Numbered from the stretch's first letter, positions 35,293-44,065 are shown. The stretch: 64,000 nucleotides of DNA from Paenibacillus harenae DSM 16969 (GCF_000422465.1 NZ_KE383842.1:1261845-1325844), one strand, 5' to 3'. The notes: generated by a model from the letters alone, not told the origin. Translations and numbers: made by a program.

Positions 35293-37254
35293 AAGCACTG
35301 AAGCCAACGCCGCAACGCCAAGCAGCTTGACATCCAAACCGCCGACGCGTAGGCGGAATCCGTAGACCGGCTTGCGCTTCGTGTACCCGAATCCGCGCGC
35401 TTCCAGCGCATCCGCCATTTGCTCCGCCATCCGAAGCATAGAACGCACATAGGGAATCAGGATGGCGCGCAGCATGCGGACCGGTACGCTCTTGACCGGC
35501 GTCACCGCTTTCCCCCTCGCATGGGCCAGCTTCGCGAATCGCTCCCACTCTCCCATCAACAGCGGAATAAACCGAAAAATAAGCGTCACAAGCAGCGCAA
35601 AGGAATGAATCGGAACATGCAGTCGGCTAAGCCAGTCGAAGGTTTGTTCAATCGCGCGCTGCAGACGCATCGGCGACATCAGCTTCAGCATCGGCATACC
35701 GATCAGCATAATGAGAAGCAGCTTGCTGAACCGGATCAGGATGGGCAGCGCCTTCTCTCCGTCAAACGAGAGCGGGCTTAGTGATATCCCCCCGATTACA
35801 CAAAAGATGACGATCAACACCGCATAAGCCCGAATCATGCCCGTCCAAGGCTTTAAAAACGCACGGAACGGAACGAGCAGCGGTAGGATCAAACCGGCAG
35901 CGATCCCAGTTTCCAGCAGCGTTCGCTGCGTGAATATGCCTGCGGCAAGCAAGAAATAAACCGCGATTAGCGCGCGCGGATCATAGGAATGAGAACGAAG
36001 AGCTCCGGCAGGCGTCGGAATGGCCGATGACTCGCTTTGTGGATTATGGTTATGAGAGCGAAAACCTTCGGCAGGCGTCGTGATAGCCCATGATTCGCTT
36101 TGCGGTTCATAGGAATGAGAGCGAAGACCTCCGGCAGACGCTGTAATGACCGATGATGTCATTTGTGAGTCATCGGCTGCAGCAGCTTGTTCGTCAGCAC
36201 CAAATGGTGGTGAAACTGAAACGAGCTGCATGCCGGCATCCTGTGGCGCTGGGGCTGCTGATGCGAGCTGCATGCCAGCATCCTGTGGCGCTGGGGCTGC
36301 TGATGCAAGCTGCATGCCAGCAGCCTGTGGTACTGGAGCAGTTGACACAGGCTGCACGACAGCGGCTGAGACCGCTGCACGGGCGCAGGCCGGCTTCGCC
36401 AGCATCGCGGCGGCCAGCGCGGCCGCGATCTCCCGCGGCGCGGGCCACGGCGCGCCTTCGCGCGGCGCCGTCTCCGGCGGCACAGCCGCCCCTGCCGCGC
36501 GCAGCTCCGCCAGCGCGCGCAGCGCCTGCGGCGCGGCAGCGGCGTGCGATAGCGCCGCCGCTGCCGCTGCCGCTTCGCGGACAGCGCCGCCGCTTACGAC
36601 GGCGAGCGCGTCCGCGAGCGGCAGGAGCGCGTCGAGGTCGTGCGTAGCCACGACCGCTCCGCGCCCTGCCGCCCTGTGCGCCTGAAGCACCGCGCACAGG
36701 CGGCTGATTCCGGCGGCGTCGAGTCCCGCCGTCGGCTCATCCAGCAGCAGCCATTCCGGCTCGCACGCCAGCAAGCAGGCGAGCGACAGCCGTCGCTGCT
36801 GCCCGCCGCTCAGCGTCCACGGATCCCGTTCCAGCACCGCTTCCTCAAGCCCGACATTAGCAAGCGACCGGTTGATCCGCTGTGCGGCCGTCGCCTTATC
36901 CAGCGCATACGGCTTCAACGAATATTGAAACTCCTCCCTTACGGTTGCCGCAAACCACTGCGATTCCGAGTGCTGCATGGAGATGCCAAGCCTCAGTAGA
37001 ACATCGCGATTCAACCTCTTATTCCTTCTATGCGGCTGCCACAACGAATCCTCTCCCAGCCGAATGCTGCCGTCCCGGACGGCACGAAGACCCGCCATCG
37101 TCTCCAGCAGCGTTGACTTTCCCGCTCCGTTCTTCCCGATCAGCAGCGTAATTTTCCCGGCCTGAAAGCTCGCGTGAACCTCGTGCAACAGCTTCCTCTC
37201 CGCGTTTCCTTCCGTATATACCGATACGCCGTCCAACAACCAATCAGCGCTCAT
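35266..37254 (-). CDS. fused ECF transporter ATPase-transmembrane protein (EcfA-EcfT) with repeat linker
   Basis: A 662-residue protein combining two ECF subunits. Residues 1-225 form an ABC ATPase: Walker A GKNGAGKST (40-48), signature LSGGQQRR (148-155), Walker B WLLLDEPTAGLD (168-179), H-loop ATHDLDAL. Residues about 235-290 look like the EcfA C-terminal domain but are extremely Ala-rich. Residues about 291-428 are a low-complexity linker with two tandem repeat families. Residues 429-662 are EcfT, with membrane helices and the two coupling-type ARG sites (HARGKA near 580, EARGFGY near 620). It overlaps ecfA1 by 11 bases. With bioY it should form a dedicated biotin importer. Confidence 0.85.
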   Translation of the reverse strand: MSADWLLDGVSVYTEGNAERKLLHEVHASFQAGKITLLIGKNGAGKSTLLETMAGLRAVRDGSIRLGEDSLWQPHRRNKRLNRDVLLRLGISMQHSESQWFAATVREEFQYSLKPYALDKATAAQRINRSLANVGLEEAVLERDPWTLSGGQQRRLSLACLLACEPEWLLLDEPTAGLDAAGISRLCAVLQAHRAAGRGAVVATHDLDALLPLADALAVVSGGAVREAAAAAAALSHAAAAPQALRALAELRAAGAAVPPETAPREGAPWPAPREIAAALAAAMLAKPACARAAVSAAVVQPVSTAPVPQAAGMQLASAAPAPQDAGMQLASAAPAPQDAGMQLVSVSPPFGADEQAAAADDSQMTSSVITASAGGLRSHSYEPQSESWAITTPAEGFRSHNHNPQSESSAIPTPAGALRSHSYDPRALIAVYFLLAAGIFTQRTLLETGIAAGLILPLLVPFRAFLKPWTGMIRAYAVLIVIFCVIGGISLSPLSFDGEKALPILIRFSKLLLIMLIGMPMLKLMSPMRLQRAIEQTFDWLSRLHVPIHSFALLVTLIFRFIPLLMGEWERFAKLAHARGKAVTPVKSVPVRMLRAILIPYVRSMLRMAEQMADALEARGFGYTKRKPVYGFRLRVGGLDVKLLGVAALASVLLFLIAFFL
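35971..36147 (-). repeat. 63-base tandem coding repeat in the EcfA-EcfT linker
   Basis: Three units of 21 codons (the last incomplete) at residues 370-428 of the fusion protein. The unit reads like ITTPAEGFRSHNHNPQSESSA with variants GGLRSHSYEPQSESWA and GALRSHSYDPR. The DNA repeats as well as the protein, with substitutions, so the array is not brand new. Confidence 0.9.
36214..36339 (-). repeat. 42-base tandem coding repeat in the EcfA-EcfT linker
   Basis: Three units of 14 codons at residues 306-347 of the fusion protein, consensus APAPQDAGMQLASA. Two of the units are almost identical at DNA level, which indicates recent duplication. Confidence 0.9.
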
Positions 37255-38095
37255 AATTATTCACCGCCTCTGCCAGCAGCTCAGCCGTAAAGGGAAACGG
37301 CCGGAGCCTCACGCCTTCCCGTTCAAGCTCCCACGCGACCTGAGCCGCATATGGAGCTTCAAAACCAAGCTTCTCGCATATACTCTCTAATGTCCCGCCG
37401 GCCGCCCTGTCAAACCATTCCTCCGCGCTGCCGTCAAAAATAAGCCGACCGTCCGCCAATGCCGCGATCCGTCCGCCTGGCGGCAGCTCCTCCAGCCTTT
37501 GCGTAATCCAGAGAACGGTTGCGCCGGCGGCGTGCAGTGACCGCACCCGTTCGAGCACCGCCTGGGCCGCTTCCGGATCCAGCATGGAAGTAACTTCGTC
37601 CAACACGAGCAGAGGCGATTGCATCGCCAGACAGCCTGCGATCGCAACTAACTGCTTTTGACCGCCGGACAACGTTTCAATCGGCTGATGCAAGCGATCG
37701 CCGAGCCCAACCTCCCGTAAAGCGCTCTCCGCCCTGCCGATGATTGAATCAGCTTTCAGCTCGTTTTGCTCCAGCAGCAGCACGACATCCTCCCACGGCG
37801 TCGAACCCACCATGGACGCTTCCGGCTGCTGCAAAACAATCGGAATCGGTTTCCCATGCAGTTCCGAACGGGGTTGTCTCCTGATTTGTCCGGTTATGCC
37901 GGGCATCCGGAAGCCTGCGATCGCTTTGGCGAGCGTACTCTTCCCGCTTCCATTGCGCCCAAGCAGCGTCACCCATTGCCCTTTATGTATCGTTAAATCA
38001 ATTTGACTTAGAATCGGATGCGCGGACTGTCCTGCTGCCATAACAGGCGGCGTAACGGATAAGCTTTTCACTTCAATTTGTTCGAGATGCTTCAA
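37244..38095 (-). CDS. ECF transporter ATPase (EcfA1/BioM-like)
   Basis: A 283-residue ABC ATPase of an energy-coupling-factor transporter: Walker A GRNGSGKST (46-54), Q-loop VLQQPEAS, signature LSGGQKQLV, Walker B LLVLDEVTSMLD and H-loop region WITQRLEE (His replaced by Gln at the usual H-loop position, as in some EcfA1). It is first in a two-gene unit with the fused EcfA-EcfT and diverges from bioY, with the BirA operator in between. Biotin is the expected substrate. Confidence 0.88.
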   Translation of the reverse strand: MKHLEQIEVKSLSVTPPVMAAGQSAHPILSQIDLTIHKGQWVTLLGRNGSGKSTLAKAIAGFRMPGITGQIRRQPRSELHGKPIPIVLQQPEASMVGSTPWEDVVLLLEQNELKADSIIGRAESALREVGLGDRLHQPIETLSGGQKQLVAIAGCLAMQSPLLVLDEVTSMLDPEAAQAVLERVRSLHAAGATVLWITQRLEELPPGGRIAALADGRLIFDGSAEEWFDRAAGGTLESICEKLGFEAPYAAQVAWELEREGVRLRPFPFTAELLAEAVNNYER

Positions 38096-38147
38096 AAAAT
38101 TTCACCCAACCTCTTCCCCAACTCGGATCGCTATGCTACAATTCGAT

Positions 38148-38181
38148 TTGTTAACCTAATTTAAATATAATTGGTTAACAA
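38148..38181. promoter_or_regulatory. BirA operator between ecfA1 and bioY
   Basis: Perfect inverted repeat TTGTTAACC and GGTTAACAA separated by 16 bases, the form of BirA operators in Firmicutes. A TATAAT at 38166-38171 lies inside the spacer in the bioY direction, so bound biotinyl-BirA would block that promoter. Control of the divergent ecf genes from the same site is possible. Confidence 0.88.
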
Positions 38182-38217
38182 TAAAATCGCAACTACATAA
38201 AGGAGTCGTGCTTAACC

Positions 38218-38832
38218 ATGCAAACCCGTTCTATCCGCTCGCTCGTATTTATTGCTTTATTCGCCGCGCTGTTCATAGTCATGAGCTCGCTCACGATTAA
38301 GCTTGGCGGCTCATTCGTGCCGATCACGCTGCAGACGCTGGCCGTGGCCTTAACCGGCCTGTTTCTTACGCCCCGCAATGCTTTCATCAGCATCGCTGCC
38401 GTCATCGTCCTCACTGCCTTCGGCCTTCCGCTGTTCAGCGGACAAGGCGGCATCGCCACATTGACCGGCCATACCGCCGGATATATTTTCGCCTTCCCGT
38501 TCTGCGCGCTATTCGTTAGCTTGGCCGTGGGAGGTTTTCTTCGGCCGGACAGCGGCAAGCGCAACAAGTACGCGGCACTGATCGGATTTTTCATCATCTT
38601 TGAACTGTTCAGTTCGTTATTCGCTTATATACCTGGTATCCCATGGCTTATGCATATAACCGGCTTTTCCCTTCCGGAAGCGCTTATAGCCGGCTTCTAT
38701 CCTTTCCTTATCGGCGACGCGCTGAAATCGTTCGCAGCCGCCGCGTTGGCTATCTCGCTCACGCCATATATCATTCATATTCGCGCATCGGCCGCTCAAC
38801 CCAAGACGGATAAAGCAAGCTACACCGCGTAA
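38218..38832 (+). CDS. bioY: biotin transporter substrate-binding component BioY
   Basis: The S component of a biotin ECF transporter: 204 residues with six membrane segments, including GGSFVPITLQTLAVALTGLF, AFGLPLFSGQGGIATLTGHTAGYI and IPGIPWL, which match the BioY family. ATG preceded by AAAGGAG. A BirA operator covers its promoter. Its partners ecfA1 and the EcfA-EcfT fusion are divergently encoded next to it, so this looks like a dedicated rather than shared ECF module. Confidence 0.95.
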   Translation: MQTRSIRSLVFIALFAALFIVMSSLTIKLGGSFVPITLQTLAVALTGLFLTPRNAFISIAAVIVLTAFGLPLFSGQGGIATLTGHTAGYIFAFPFCALFVSLAVGGFLRPDSGKRNKYAALIGFFIIFELFSSLFAYIPGIPWLMHITGFSLPEALIAGFYPFLIGDALKSFAAAALAISLTPYIIHIRASAAQPKTDKASYTA

Positions 38833-38845
38833 TAGCTAACCGCCA

Positions 38846-38887
38846 CAAAAAAGAAGCGTTTGTCCTCAGCGGCAAACGCTTCTTTTC
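38846..38887. terminator. bidirectional terminator between bioY and ricA
   Basis: AGAAGCGTTTG, 10-base loop, CAAACGCTTCT, with A6 on one side and TTT on the other, serving the converging bioY and miaB-ricA transcripts. Confidence 0.88.
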
Positions 38888-38915
38888 CAACAATCTATAG
38901 CTGCCCCAGAACCGC

Positions 38916-39416
38916 TTAGTCGCTGCATTCCTCGGGAGCAGGCTCGGACGCGTCTTCCACGTTGATTTTCTCCGAAACCGTGTCTCGGATGATCGAAACG
39001 ACCAGCTGCATCAGGTAATTGATATCGGATTGGCTTTGCTGGAACTCCGCAACGATCGGAATGCCGTCCAGCTCATCCTGAAGCACATTCATTTCCGCTT
39101 CGATTTTTTTAACCATGTCCGCGTTTTTGAACGTCGTCTCAAAGGCCACGACTTCTTTCTGCTTCTTCTTGATCTGGGTGATCAAGTTCTGGATGCGCTC
39201 ATTTCCGTTGATCTGCTGCTCCGCGCGGCGGTAATGCTGTACTTCCTCCGAAGTGAAAATCGAATCAGCCAGCTCCTTCGCCTTCTTCATAATGTCTTCC
39301 TTCACGATTAATTCACGTGTATTGAAGCTCGGAATGCCGCAGCCTTCGCCGTGCGCATGATCATGGTCATGACCATGATGCTCCGATTGATTGACTGTCG
39401 TTTGCTGCTCTGCCAT
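38916..39416 (-). CDS. ricA: RicA (YmcA)-type regulator with His-rich N-terminus
   Basis: YlbF/YmcA family protein of 166 residues. In Bacillus RicA acts with RicF and RicT (Y-complex), which binds iron-sulfur clusters, promotes RNase Y processing and supports competence, sporulation and biofilm. Residues 30-150 give the family's helical body. The N-terminus is HHGHDHDHAHGEGCG (13-27), and a Cys also lies at the C-terminus (EECSD). The known RicA is about 143 residues, so the metal-ligand-rich extension is unusual. Position directly after miaB matches the conserved miaB-ricA pair. Confidence 0.85.
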   Translation of the reverse strand: MAEQQTTVNQSEHHGHDHDHAHGEGCGIPSFNTRELIVKEDIMKKAKELADSIFTSEEVQHYRRAEQQINGNERIQNLITQIKKKQKEVVAFETTFKNADMVKKIEAEMNVLQDELDGIPIVAEFQQSQSDINYLMQLVVSIIRDTVSEKINVEDASEPAPEECSD

Positions 39417-39439
39417 TTGTCATCTCTCCTGTTTTGCCG

Positions 39440-41032
39440 TTAGCTAACGGCTTCTTGTGAGCCTAGCTCGATCGCTTCCGCTTTGATATACCAGGTTTGC
39501 GCTTCCGTTACTTTAGCCTGGATGAATTGCCCGATCCATTCCTTTGGACCTTCAAGGTGAACCAATTTATTCGTCCGCGTTCGTCCGGATAAAATAGCAG
39601 CGTTATTCTTGCTCTCGCCTTCGATCAGAACCTCCACGATTTTGCCGCACATTTGCTCATTCTTCTCCCGTGCGACCGAAGCCAGCAGCGCATTTAATTT
39701 CGCAAGGCGCGCTTTCTTCACCTCTAACGGCACATTATCCTCCATCCCTGCCGCGGGAGTGCCTTCCCGCGGTGAATAAAGGAAAGTGTAGGCGGAGTCG
39801 AAGCCGACTTCCGATACAAGACTCAGCGTATCCTCGAACTGCTCGTCCGTCTCTCCCGGGAAACCGACGATAATATCCGTGGTCAGCGTGACATCCGGAA
39901 TCGCCCGCTTGATCTTGCCTACGAGCTCCAAATACGTTTCACGGGAATATTTGCGGCTCATCCATTTCAAAATTTCCGTGCTGCCGGACTGAACCGGCAA
40001 ATGAATATGTTCAACCAGGTTGCCGCGGGTTCCGAGCACCTCAATCAGCTGATCGTCAAAATCGCGGGGATGGCTTGTCATGAACCGAATCCGCGGAATA
40101 TCGATTTTGGACATATCGTGCATCAAATCGCCGAAACGGTATTCGATATCCTCGAAGTCCTTGCCGTATGCGTTAACGTTCTGACCGAGCAGCGTAATTT
40201 CCTTAAATCCTTGGCGCGCCAGCTCGCGAACTTCGGCGATCACGTCCTGAGGACGGCGGCTGCGCTCCTTCCCCCGGGTATAAGGCACAATGCAGTAGGT
40301 GCAGAACTTATCGCAGCCGTACATAATATTGACCCAAGCCCGCATTCCTTCGCGCTTCTTCGGCATATTCTCGATAATGTCGCCTTCCTTGGACCATACC
40401 TCGACGACAAGCTCTTTGCTGAAATACGCGTTTTGCAGCAAATATGGAAGCCTGTGGATGTTGTGCGTCCCGAAGATCATATCGACAAAAGCATGCTTTT
40501 GCAATATACGGCCGACAACCGACTCCTCCTGCGACATGCACCCGCAAACGCCAAGCAGCAAATCCGGTTTCTCCGTCTTGAGCGTCTTCAAATGTCCGAG
40601 CTCGCCGAACACCTTGTCCTCCGCATTCTCGCGAATGGCGCATGTATTTAACAAAATAACGTCCGCAAGCCTGCGGTCCTCCGTAGCGGTGTAGCCCATT
40701 TGCTCGAACATGCCCTTCATCACTTCCGTGTCATGCTCGTTCATCTGGCAGCCGTACGTTTGAATCAAATAGTGCTTGCCGAGCCCGATCGTTTGCAGCT
40801 CCTCCGGTATGGAGAAGTCGTAATGCACCTCGATGTCCTCTTTGCCGCGTTTCTTCTCATCCTTATGACTCGGTGTCGAATTTATATTGACGATCCTGCC
40901 CTTAATCCGGTAGGTCGTAGAGTTCTCATCCTGACCGATGACCTTCGCATCGCTAAAATCAAAATATTTCGAATAATCCTTTTGCTGACCGGGCTTGTTA
41001 TCCGTCTGGTTACGATTGATTTCCATCGTCAC
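39440..41032 (-). CDS. miaB: tRNA-2-methylthio-N6-dimethylallyladenosine synthase MiaB
   Basis: Radical-SAM methylthiotransferase that modifies A37 of tRNAs. 530 residues: N-terminal MTTase domain with TYGCQMN and conserved Cys for the second cluster ([16 protein letters not shown]), radical-SAM CxxxCxxC in [10 protein letters not shown], and a C-terminal TRAM domain. GTG at 41032 or ATG two codons later are both possible starts; the upstream site is weak. Co-transcribed with ricA 23 bases downstream. Confidence 0.95.
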   Translation of the reverse strand: MTMEINRNQTDNKPGQQKDYSKYFDFSDAKVIGQDENSTTYRIKGRIVNINSTPSHKDEKKRGKEDIEVHYDFSIPEELQTIGLGKHYLIQTYGCQMNEHDTEVMKGMFEQMGYTATEDRRLADVILLNTCAIRENAEDKVFGELGHLKTLKTEKPDLLLGVCGCMSQEESVVGRILQKHAFVDMIFGTHNIHRLPYLLQNAYFSKELVVEVWSKEGDIIENMPKKREGMRAWVNIMYGCDKFCTYCIVPYTRGKERSRRPQDVIAEVRELARQGFKEITLLGQNVNAYGKDFEDIEYRFGDLMHDMSKIDIPRIRFMTSHPRDFDDQLIEVLGTRGNLVEHIHLPVQSGSTEILKWMSRKYSRETYLELVGKIKRAIPDVTLTTDIIVGFPGETDEQFEDTLSLVSEVGFDSAYTFLYSPREGTPAAGMEDNVPLEVKKARLAKLNALLASVAREKNEQMCGKIVEVLIEGESKNNAAILSGRTRTNKLVHLEGPKEWIGQFIQAKVTEAQTWYIKAEAIELGSQEAVS

Positions 41033-41091
41033 TTTCTGCTCACTTCCTTATGGGTACAAATAATTGCCGCTTGATATAGCCCAATTCAGTA

Positions 41092-41703
41092 TTATACCAG
41101 TTTATGAAACAGAGGGTCAATAAACGTGTTGCAAAAATGGTCCTGAATCTCCTCGCAAGAATAGCCCATCGTTTCTCTCATATGCCTGTACGTATGCGGA
41201 GAATGAACGGAAATGAACGAATGCGCCGCATAACAAGGATCGATGGCAGCGACGAGACTATCCCCGGCAGCCTCCCGCAATAGCCCGCTAAGCGTAGCAT
41301 GCAAGTACAAGTAAGGCGGCGATTGAAAAAAATCAGACCTCTTCTCATCAATCTTGATATGAGTCTGAACAACGCCGAGGCATTTCGATTCCTTGTCAAT
41401 AAATGAAATAATTTGCCTTATCACTCCGCACAGCCTCTCGTAAACCGGCAAGTGCGAATTCGCGGTTAAATAATCATCGATTTGCTGAATGAAAATGCCG
41501 AAATTTTCTTTCAACATGTCCATGCACAAATCGCCTTTATTGGAATATCGGCGATAGAGAGTGCCTTGTCCAATCCCGACTGTTTTTGCAATTTGATGCA
41601 TGCTGACTGATTCTACCCCATGCTCCTGAAACAAGTGATTAGCCGTGTGCAAAATCGCTTTGCTCAATTCTTGTTTGGTTCTGCTTCCGTCAGGTGTAGT
41701 CAT
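41092..41703 (-). CDS. TetR-family repressor of the adjacent efflux gene
   Basis: A 203-residue regulator with an N-terminal helix-turn-helix (SMHQIAKTVGIGQGTLYRRYSNKGDL) and a helical ligand-binding domain without a family I recognise. ATG with TTAGGAGA upstream. It diverges from the emrB-like gene, and a perfect 18-base palindrome covers the start site of that gene, so local repression relieved by a pump substrate is the likely model. Confidence 0.9.
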   Translation of the reverse strand: MTTPDGSRTKQELSKAILHTANHLFQEHGVESVSMHQIAKTVGIGQGTLYRRYSNKGDLCMDMLKENFGIFIQQIDDYLTANSHLPVYERLCGVIRQIISFIDKESKCLGVVQTHIKIDEKRSDFFQSPPYLYLHATLSGLLREAAGDSLVAAIDPCYAAHSFISVHSPHTYRHMRETMGYSCEEIQDHFCNTFIDPLFHKLV

Positions 41704-41749
41704 TTCGCAGTCTCCTAAATGTTGCTTCCTAATTTTACAAAATTAACGT

Positions 41750-41778
41750 TTGACAAACATAAGAATCATAATTATTAT
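41750..41778 (+). promoter_or_regulatory. sigma-A promoter of the emrB-like gene
   Basis: TTGACA (41750-41755), 17-base spacer, TATTAT (41773-41778) on the plus strand. Confidence 0.75.
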
Positions 41779-41785
41779 TCAGTAA

Positions 41786-41803
41786 TGCGGACAATTGTCC
41801 GCA
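41786..41803. promoter_or_regulatory. palindromic TetR-family operator
   Basis: TGCGGACAATTGTCCGCA is a perfect 18-base palindrome. It begins eight bases after the -10 element, so it covers the expected transcription start. Confidence 0.75.
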
Positions 41804-41897
41804 AAAGAGATACGGTTATCTTTCAATTGTAGCCTGATTGGCAAGGCAAGGTCAACATGCGGAAGAAATGACCCTTATACGGATAGGAGGAAACAAA

Positions 41898-43397
41898 ATG
41901 GCTTCAACCGCAAAACAAACAGCATCATCCGGCGATCCGATGTCGATCCGCAATATTATCGCCCCGCTCCTCGCCATCATCGTCGGAATGTTCATGGTCA
42001 TTCTAGACGGTACGGCCATGAATGTCGCTTTGCCGGGGCTCATGAAAGACTTCAGCAGCTCGATGACAATCGTGCAATGGACAATTACCGGCTACGCACT
42101 CGCGCAGGCGGCGGTTATTCCGCTCGCTGGCTGGTTATCCGACCGTTTCGGAGCAAAACAAGTTTTCTTAATTTCCATCATCTTGTTTACGATCGGTTCG
42201 GGACTATGCGCACTGGCCACCACGGCGGAGCAGCTCATTGTTTTCCGCGTCCTTCAGGGCCTTGGCGGCGGGATGGTCGCACCGATTGCCATGGCATTTA
42301 CGTTCCGGCTTAGTCCTCCCGGCAAGCAAGGCGCCGTCATGGGCATGATCGGCATTCCGATGCTGCTTGCTCCTGCGCTCGGCCCAGTCGTGGCCGGCTG
42401 GCTCGTAGACTATGTATCATGGCATTGGATTTTTATAATTAATCTGCCAATCGGCGTGATCGCGGTTATCATCGGTCTCCGCACGCTGCCTAATCTTGAA
42501 CGGAAACGCGTTCCCGCGCTTGATTTCTTAGGCATGCTGCTAGCCCCTCTAGCTTTCGCCATGCTAGCTTACGGCGTCAGCTCTGCCGGAGGCGGCGAAG
42601 GCGGCGGCGGAAGCGGCTGGACCTCGCCAGAGGCGCTGACGGGGATGATCGTCGGCGGTGTCGCATTGATCATATTTATTATCGTCGAACTGAGCCGCAA
42701 AGAACCTCTGCTCGAGCTTCGCGTATTCAAATCCAGCGATTTTACTCGAGGCATCCTTCTCCAGTGGATATTGCAAATCGCGTTATTCGGCACGTTATTC
42801 CTTGCGCCAGTCTTCCTGCAAATTGCGAAAGGGTACAGTGCATTCGATACGGGTTTGATCCTGTTGCCTCAGGCTATTGCGGCCGGTATCTTCATGCCGA
42901 TCAGCGGCAAGCTGTTCGACCGTTTCGGTGCGCGTCCCGTTGTCATCGCCGGCCTTGTCATCGTCACGATCGCCGCGTTCATGCTTAGCGGTATATCTGC
43001 CGGCACATCGCTGCCGATGCTCATGATTCCGCTAGCCCTTCTTGGAGCAGGCATGGGCTTGTCGATGATGCCGCTTAATACGCATATTATGCAGTCCGCT
43101 CCGAAAGAGCTCGTTAGCCGTGTCACGTCGCTTACTGCTGCCGCACAGCAGGTCATGACTTCCTTTGCGATTGCCGGCTTGTCGACCATTCTTGCAGGCA
43201 GAGTGAAGCATTATACCGTGACGAATCCAGGCCCGGACATTGTTTATTCGTCTTACGGCGATACGTTCTTCGTTCTCGCCGCCGTCGCGATCGTCGGCGC
43301 GCTGGCTGCCTTATTGCTTCGCAGGCCGAAGCAACAACAAAGCTCAGGCCCGGATAACGAAAAGCAGCCTGAAGTTTCAATGATGATGGGACACTAG
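41898..43397 (+). CDS. DHA2-family (EmrB/QacA) multidrug efflux MFS transporter
   Basis: A 499-residue transporter with fourteen predicted membrane segments, as in EmrB/QacA proteins. Family motifs are LDGTAMNVALPGL in helix 1, WLSDRFGAKQVFL between helices 2 and 3, and the motif C-like GIPMLLAPALGPVVAGWL in helix 5. The central loop has a glycine run. ATG at 41898 follows GGAGG by six bases. Neighbouring TetR gene and operator suggest drug-inducible expression. Confidence 0.93.
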   Translation: MASTAKQTASSGDPMSIRNIIAPLLAIIVGMFMVILDGTAMNVALPGLMKDFSSSMTIVQWTITGYALAQAAVIPLAGWLSDRFGAKQVFLISIILFTIGSGLCALATTAEQLIVFRVLQGLGGGMVAPIAMAFTFRLSPPGKQGAVMGMIGIPMLLAPALGPVVAGWLVDYVSWHWIFIINLPIGVIAVIIGLRTLPNLERKRVPALDFLGMLLAPLAFAMLAYGVSSAGGGEGGGGSGWTSPEALTGMIVGGVALIIFIIVELSRKEPLLELRVFKSSDFTRGILLQWILQIALFGTLFLAPVFLQIAKGYSAFDTGLILLPQAIAAGIFMPISGKLFDRFGARPVVIAGLVIVTIAAFMLSGISAGTSLPMLMIPLALLGAGMGLSMMPLNTHIMQSAPKELVSRVTSLTAAAQQVMTSFAIAGLSTILAGRVKHYTVTNPGPDIVYSSYGDTFFVLAAVAIVGALAALLLRRPKQQQSSGPDNEKQPEVSMMMGH

Positions 43398-43420
43398 CTC
43401 ATCTTATAAAGCCCTAAAAA

Positions 43421-43464
43421 AAAGCTGCATCGCCTTCGTTCATAACGATGGCGAAGCAGCTTTT
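43421..43464. terminator. bidirectional terminator between emrB-like gene and pduL
   Basis: AAAGCTGCATCGCCTTCGTT pairs almost perfectly with AACGATGGCGAAGCAGCTTT across CAT; A and T runs on both sides. Confidence 0.88.
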
Positions 43465-43468
43465 ATGT

Positions 43469-44044
43469 TTAATCGATAATTTCCGCCATATCTCCGTTCT
43501 TCACGCCGGCTGCATTAGCTTCATCCGTATCGATGTGCATATCAAGCGCATATTGCTCCGAGACTCGCGCGACCACATTTTCAAATATGACTCCGCGATC
43601 GCCGGCAAAGCGTACGCGTAATAACTGCTTATCTTTAATGCCGAAATTCTCGGCATCGGTCGTATGAAAATGGATGTGCCGCGCGGCAACAATGACGCCT
43701 TCCTCTATATCAACCTCGCCGGCAGGTCCTTTTATTTTAATGCCAGCCGATCCGGCAATATTGCCGGATTCACGGACGGGAGGATTGACCCCTAAAGCGA
43801 AAGCATCGGTACGCGATACTTCCAGCTGCGTTTTGCCGCGCGTCGGTCCCAAAATTCTAACCTTCGCGAAAGTCCCTTTAGGGCCGATCACCGCTACGGT
43901 CTCATTAGCGGCATATTGTCCCGGCTGCGATAACGGCTTCATTTCGGTTAATGCATATCCTTCGCCGAACAAAATCTCAACATGCTGCTCGGACAAATGA
44001 ATATGTCTTGCCGAAACGCCGATAGGAACCTGTTTATGTATCAT
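43469..44044 (-). CDS. pduL: phosphate propanoyltransferase PduL
   Basis: PduL converts propanoyl- or acetyl-CoA and phosphate to the acyl phosphate. 191 residues with the two PduL domains and their Zn-binding histidines: SARHIHLSEQH near residue 12 and ARHIHFHTTDAENFG near 125. No encapsulation peptide or microcompartment genes are visible, so it is likely a cytosolic phosphotransacetylase substitute. It lies downstream of korAB behind a terminator-like hairpin, and read-through from korAB is possible. Confidence 0.93.
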   Translation of the reverse strand: MIHKQVPIGVSARHIHLSEQHVEILFGEGYALTEMKPLSQPGQYAANETVAVIGPKGTFAKVRILGPTRGKTQLEVSRTDAFALGVNPPVRESGNIAGSAGIKIKGPAGEVDIEEGVIVAARHIHFHTTDAENFGIKDKQLLRVRFAGDRGVIFENVVARVSEQYALDMHIDTDEANAAGVKNGDMAEIID

Positions 44045-44065
44045 GATGTCACTCTCCTGCTACAA

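Noticed and set aside
35971..36339. CRISPR array suggested by regularly spaced repeats
   Set aside because: The repeats are contiguous coding repeats of 42 and 63 bases inside one protein frame without unique spacers.
36146..36685. Long Ala/Ser-rich plus-strand frames opposite the ECF fusion gene
   Set aside because: They are shadows of the repetitive, GC-rich coding sequence on the minus strand and have no ribosome-binding site.
43469..44044. Bacterial microcompartment suggested by PduL
   Set aside because: No shell proteins or pdu genes nearby and no evident encapsulation peptide; it is a lone phosphotransacylase.
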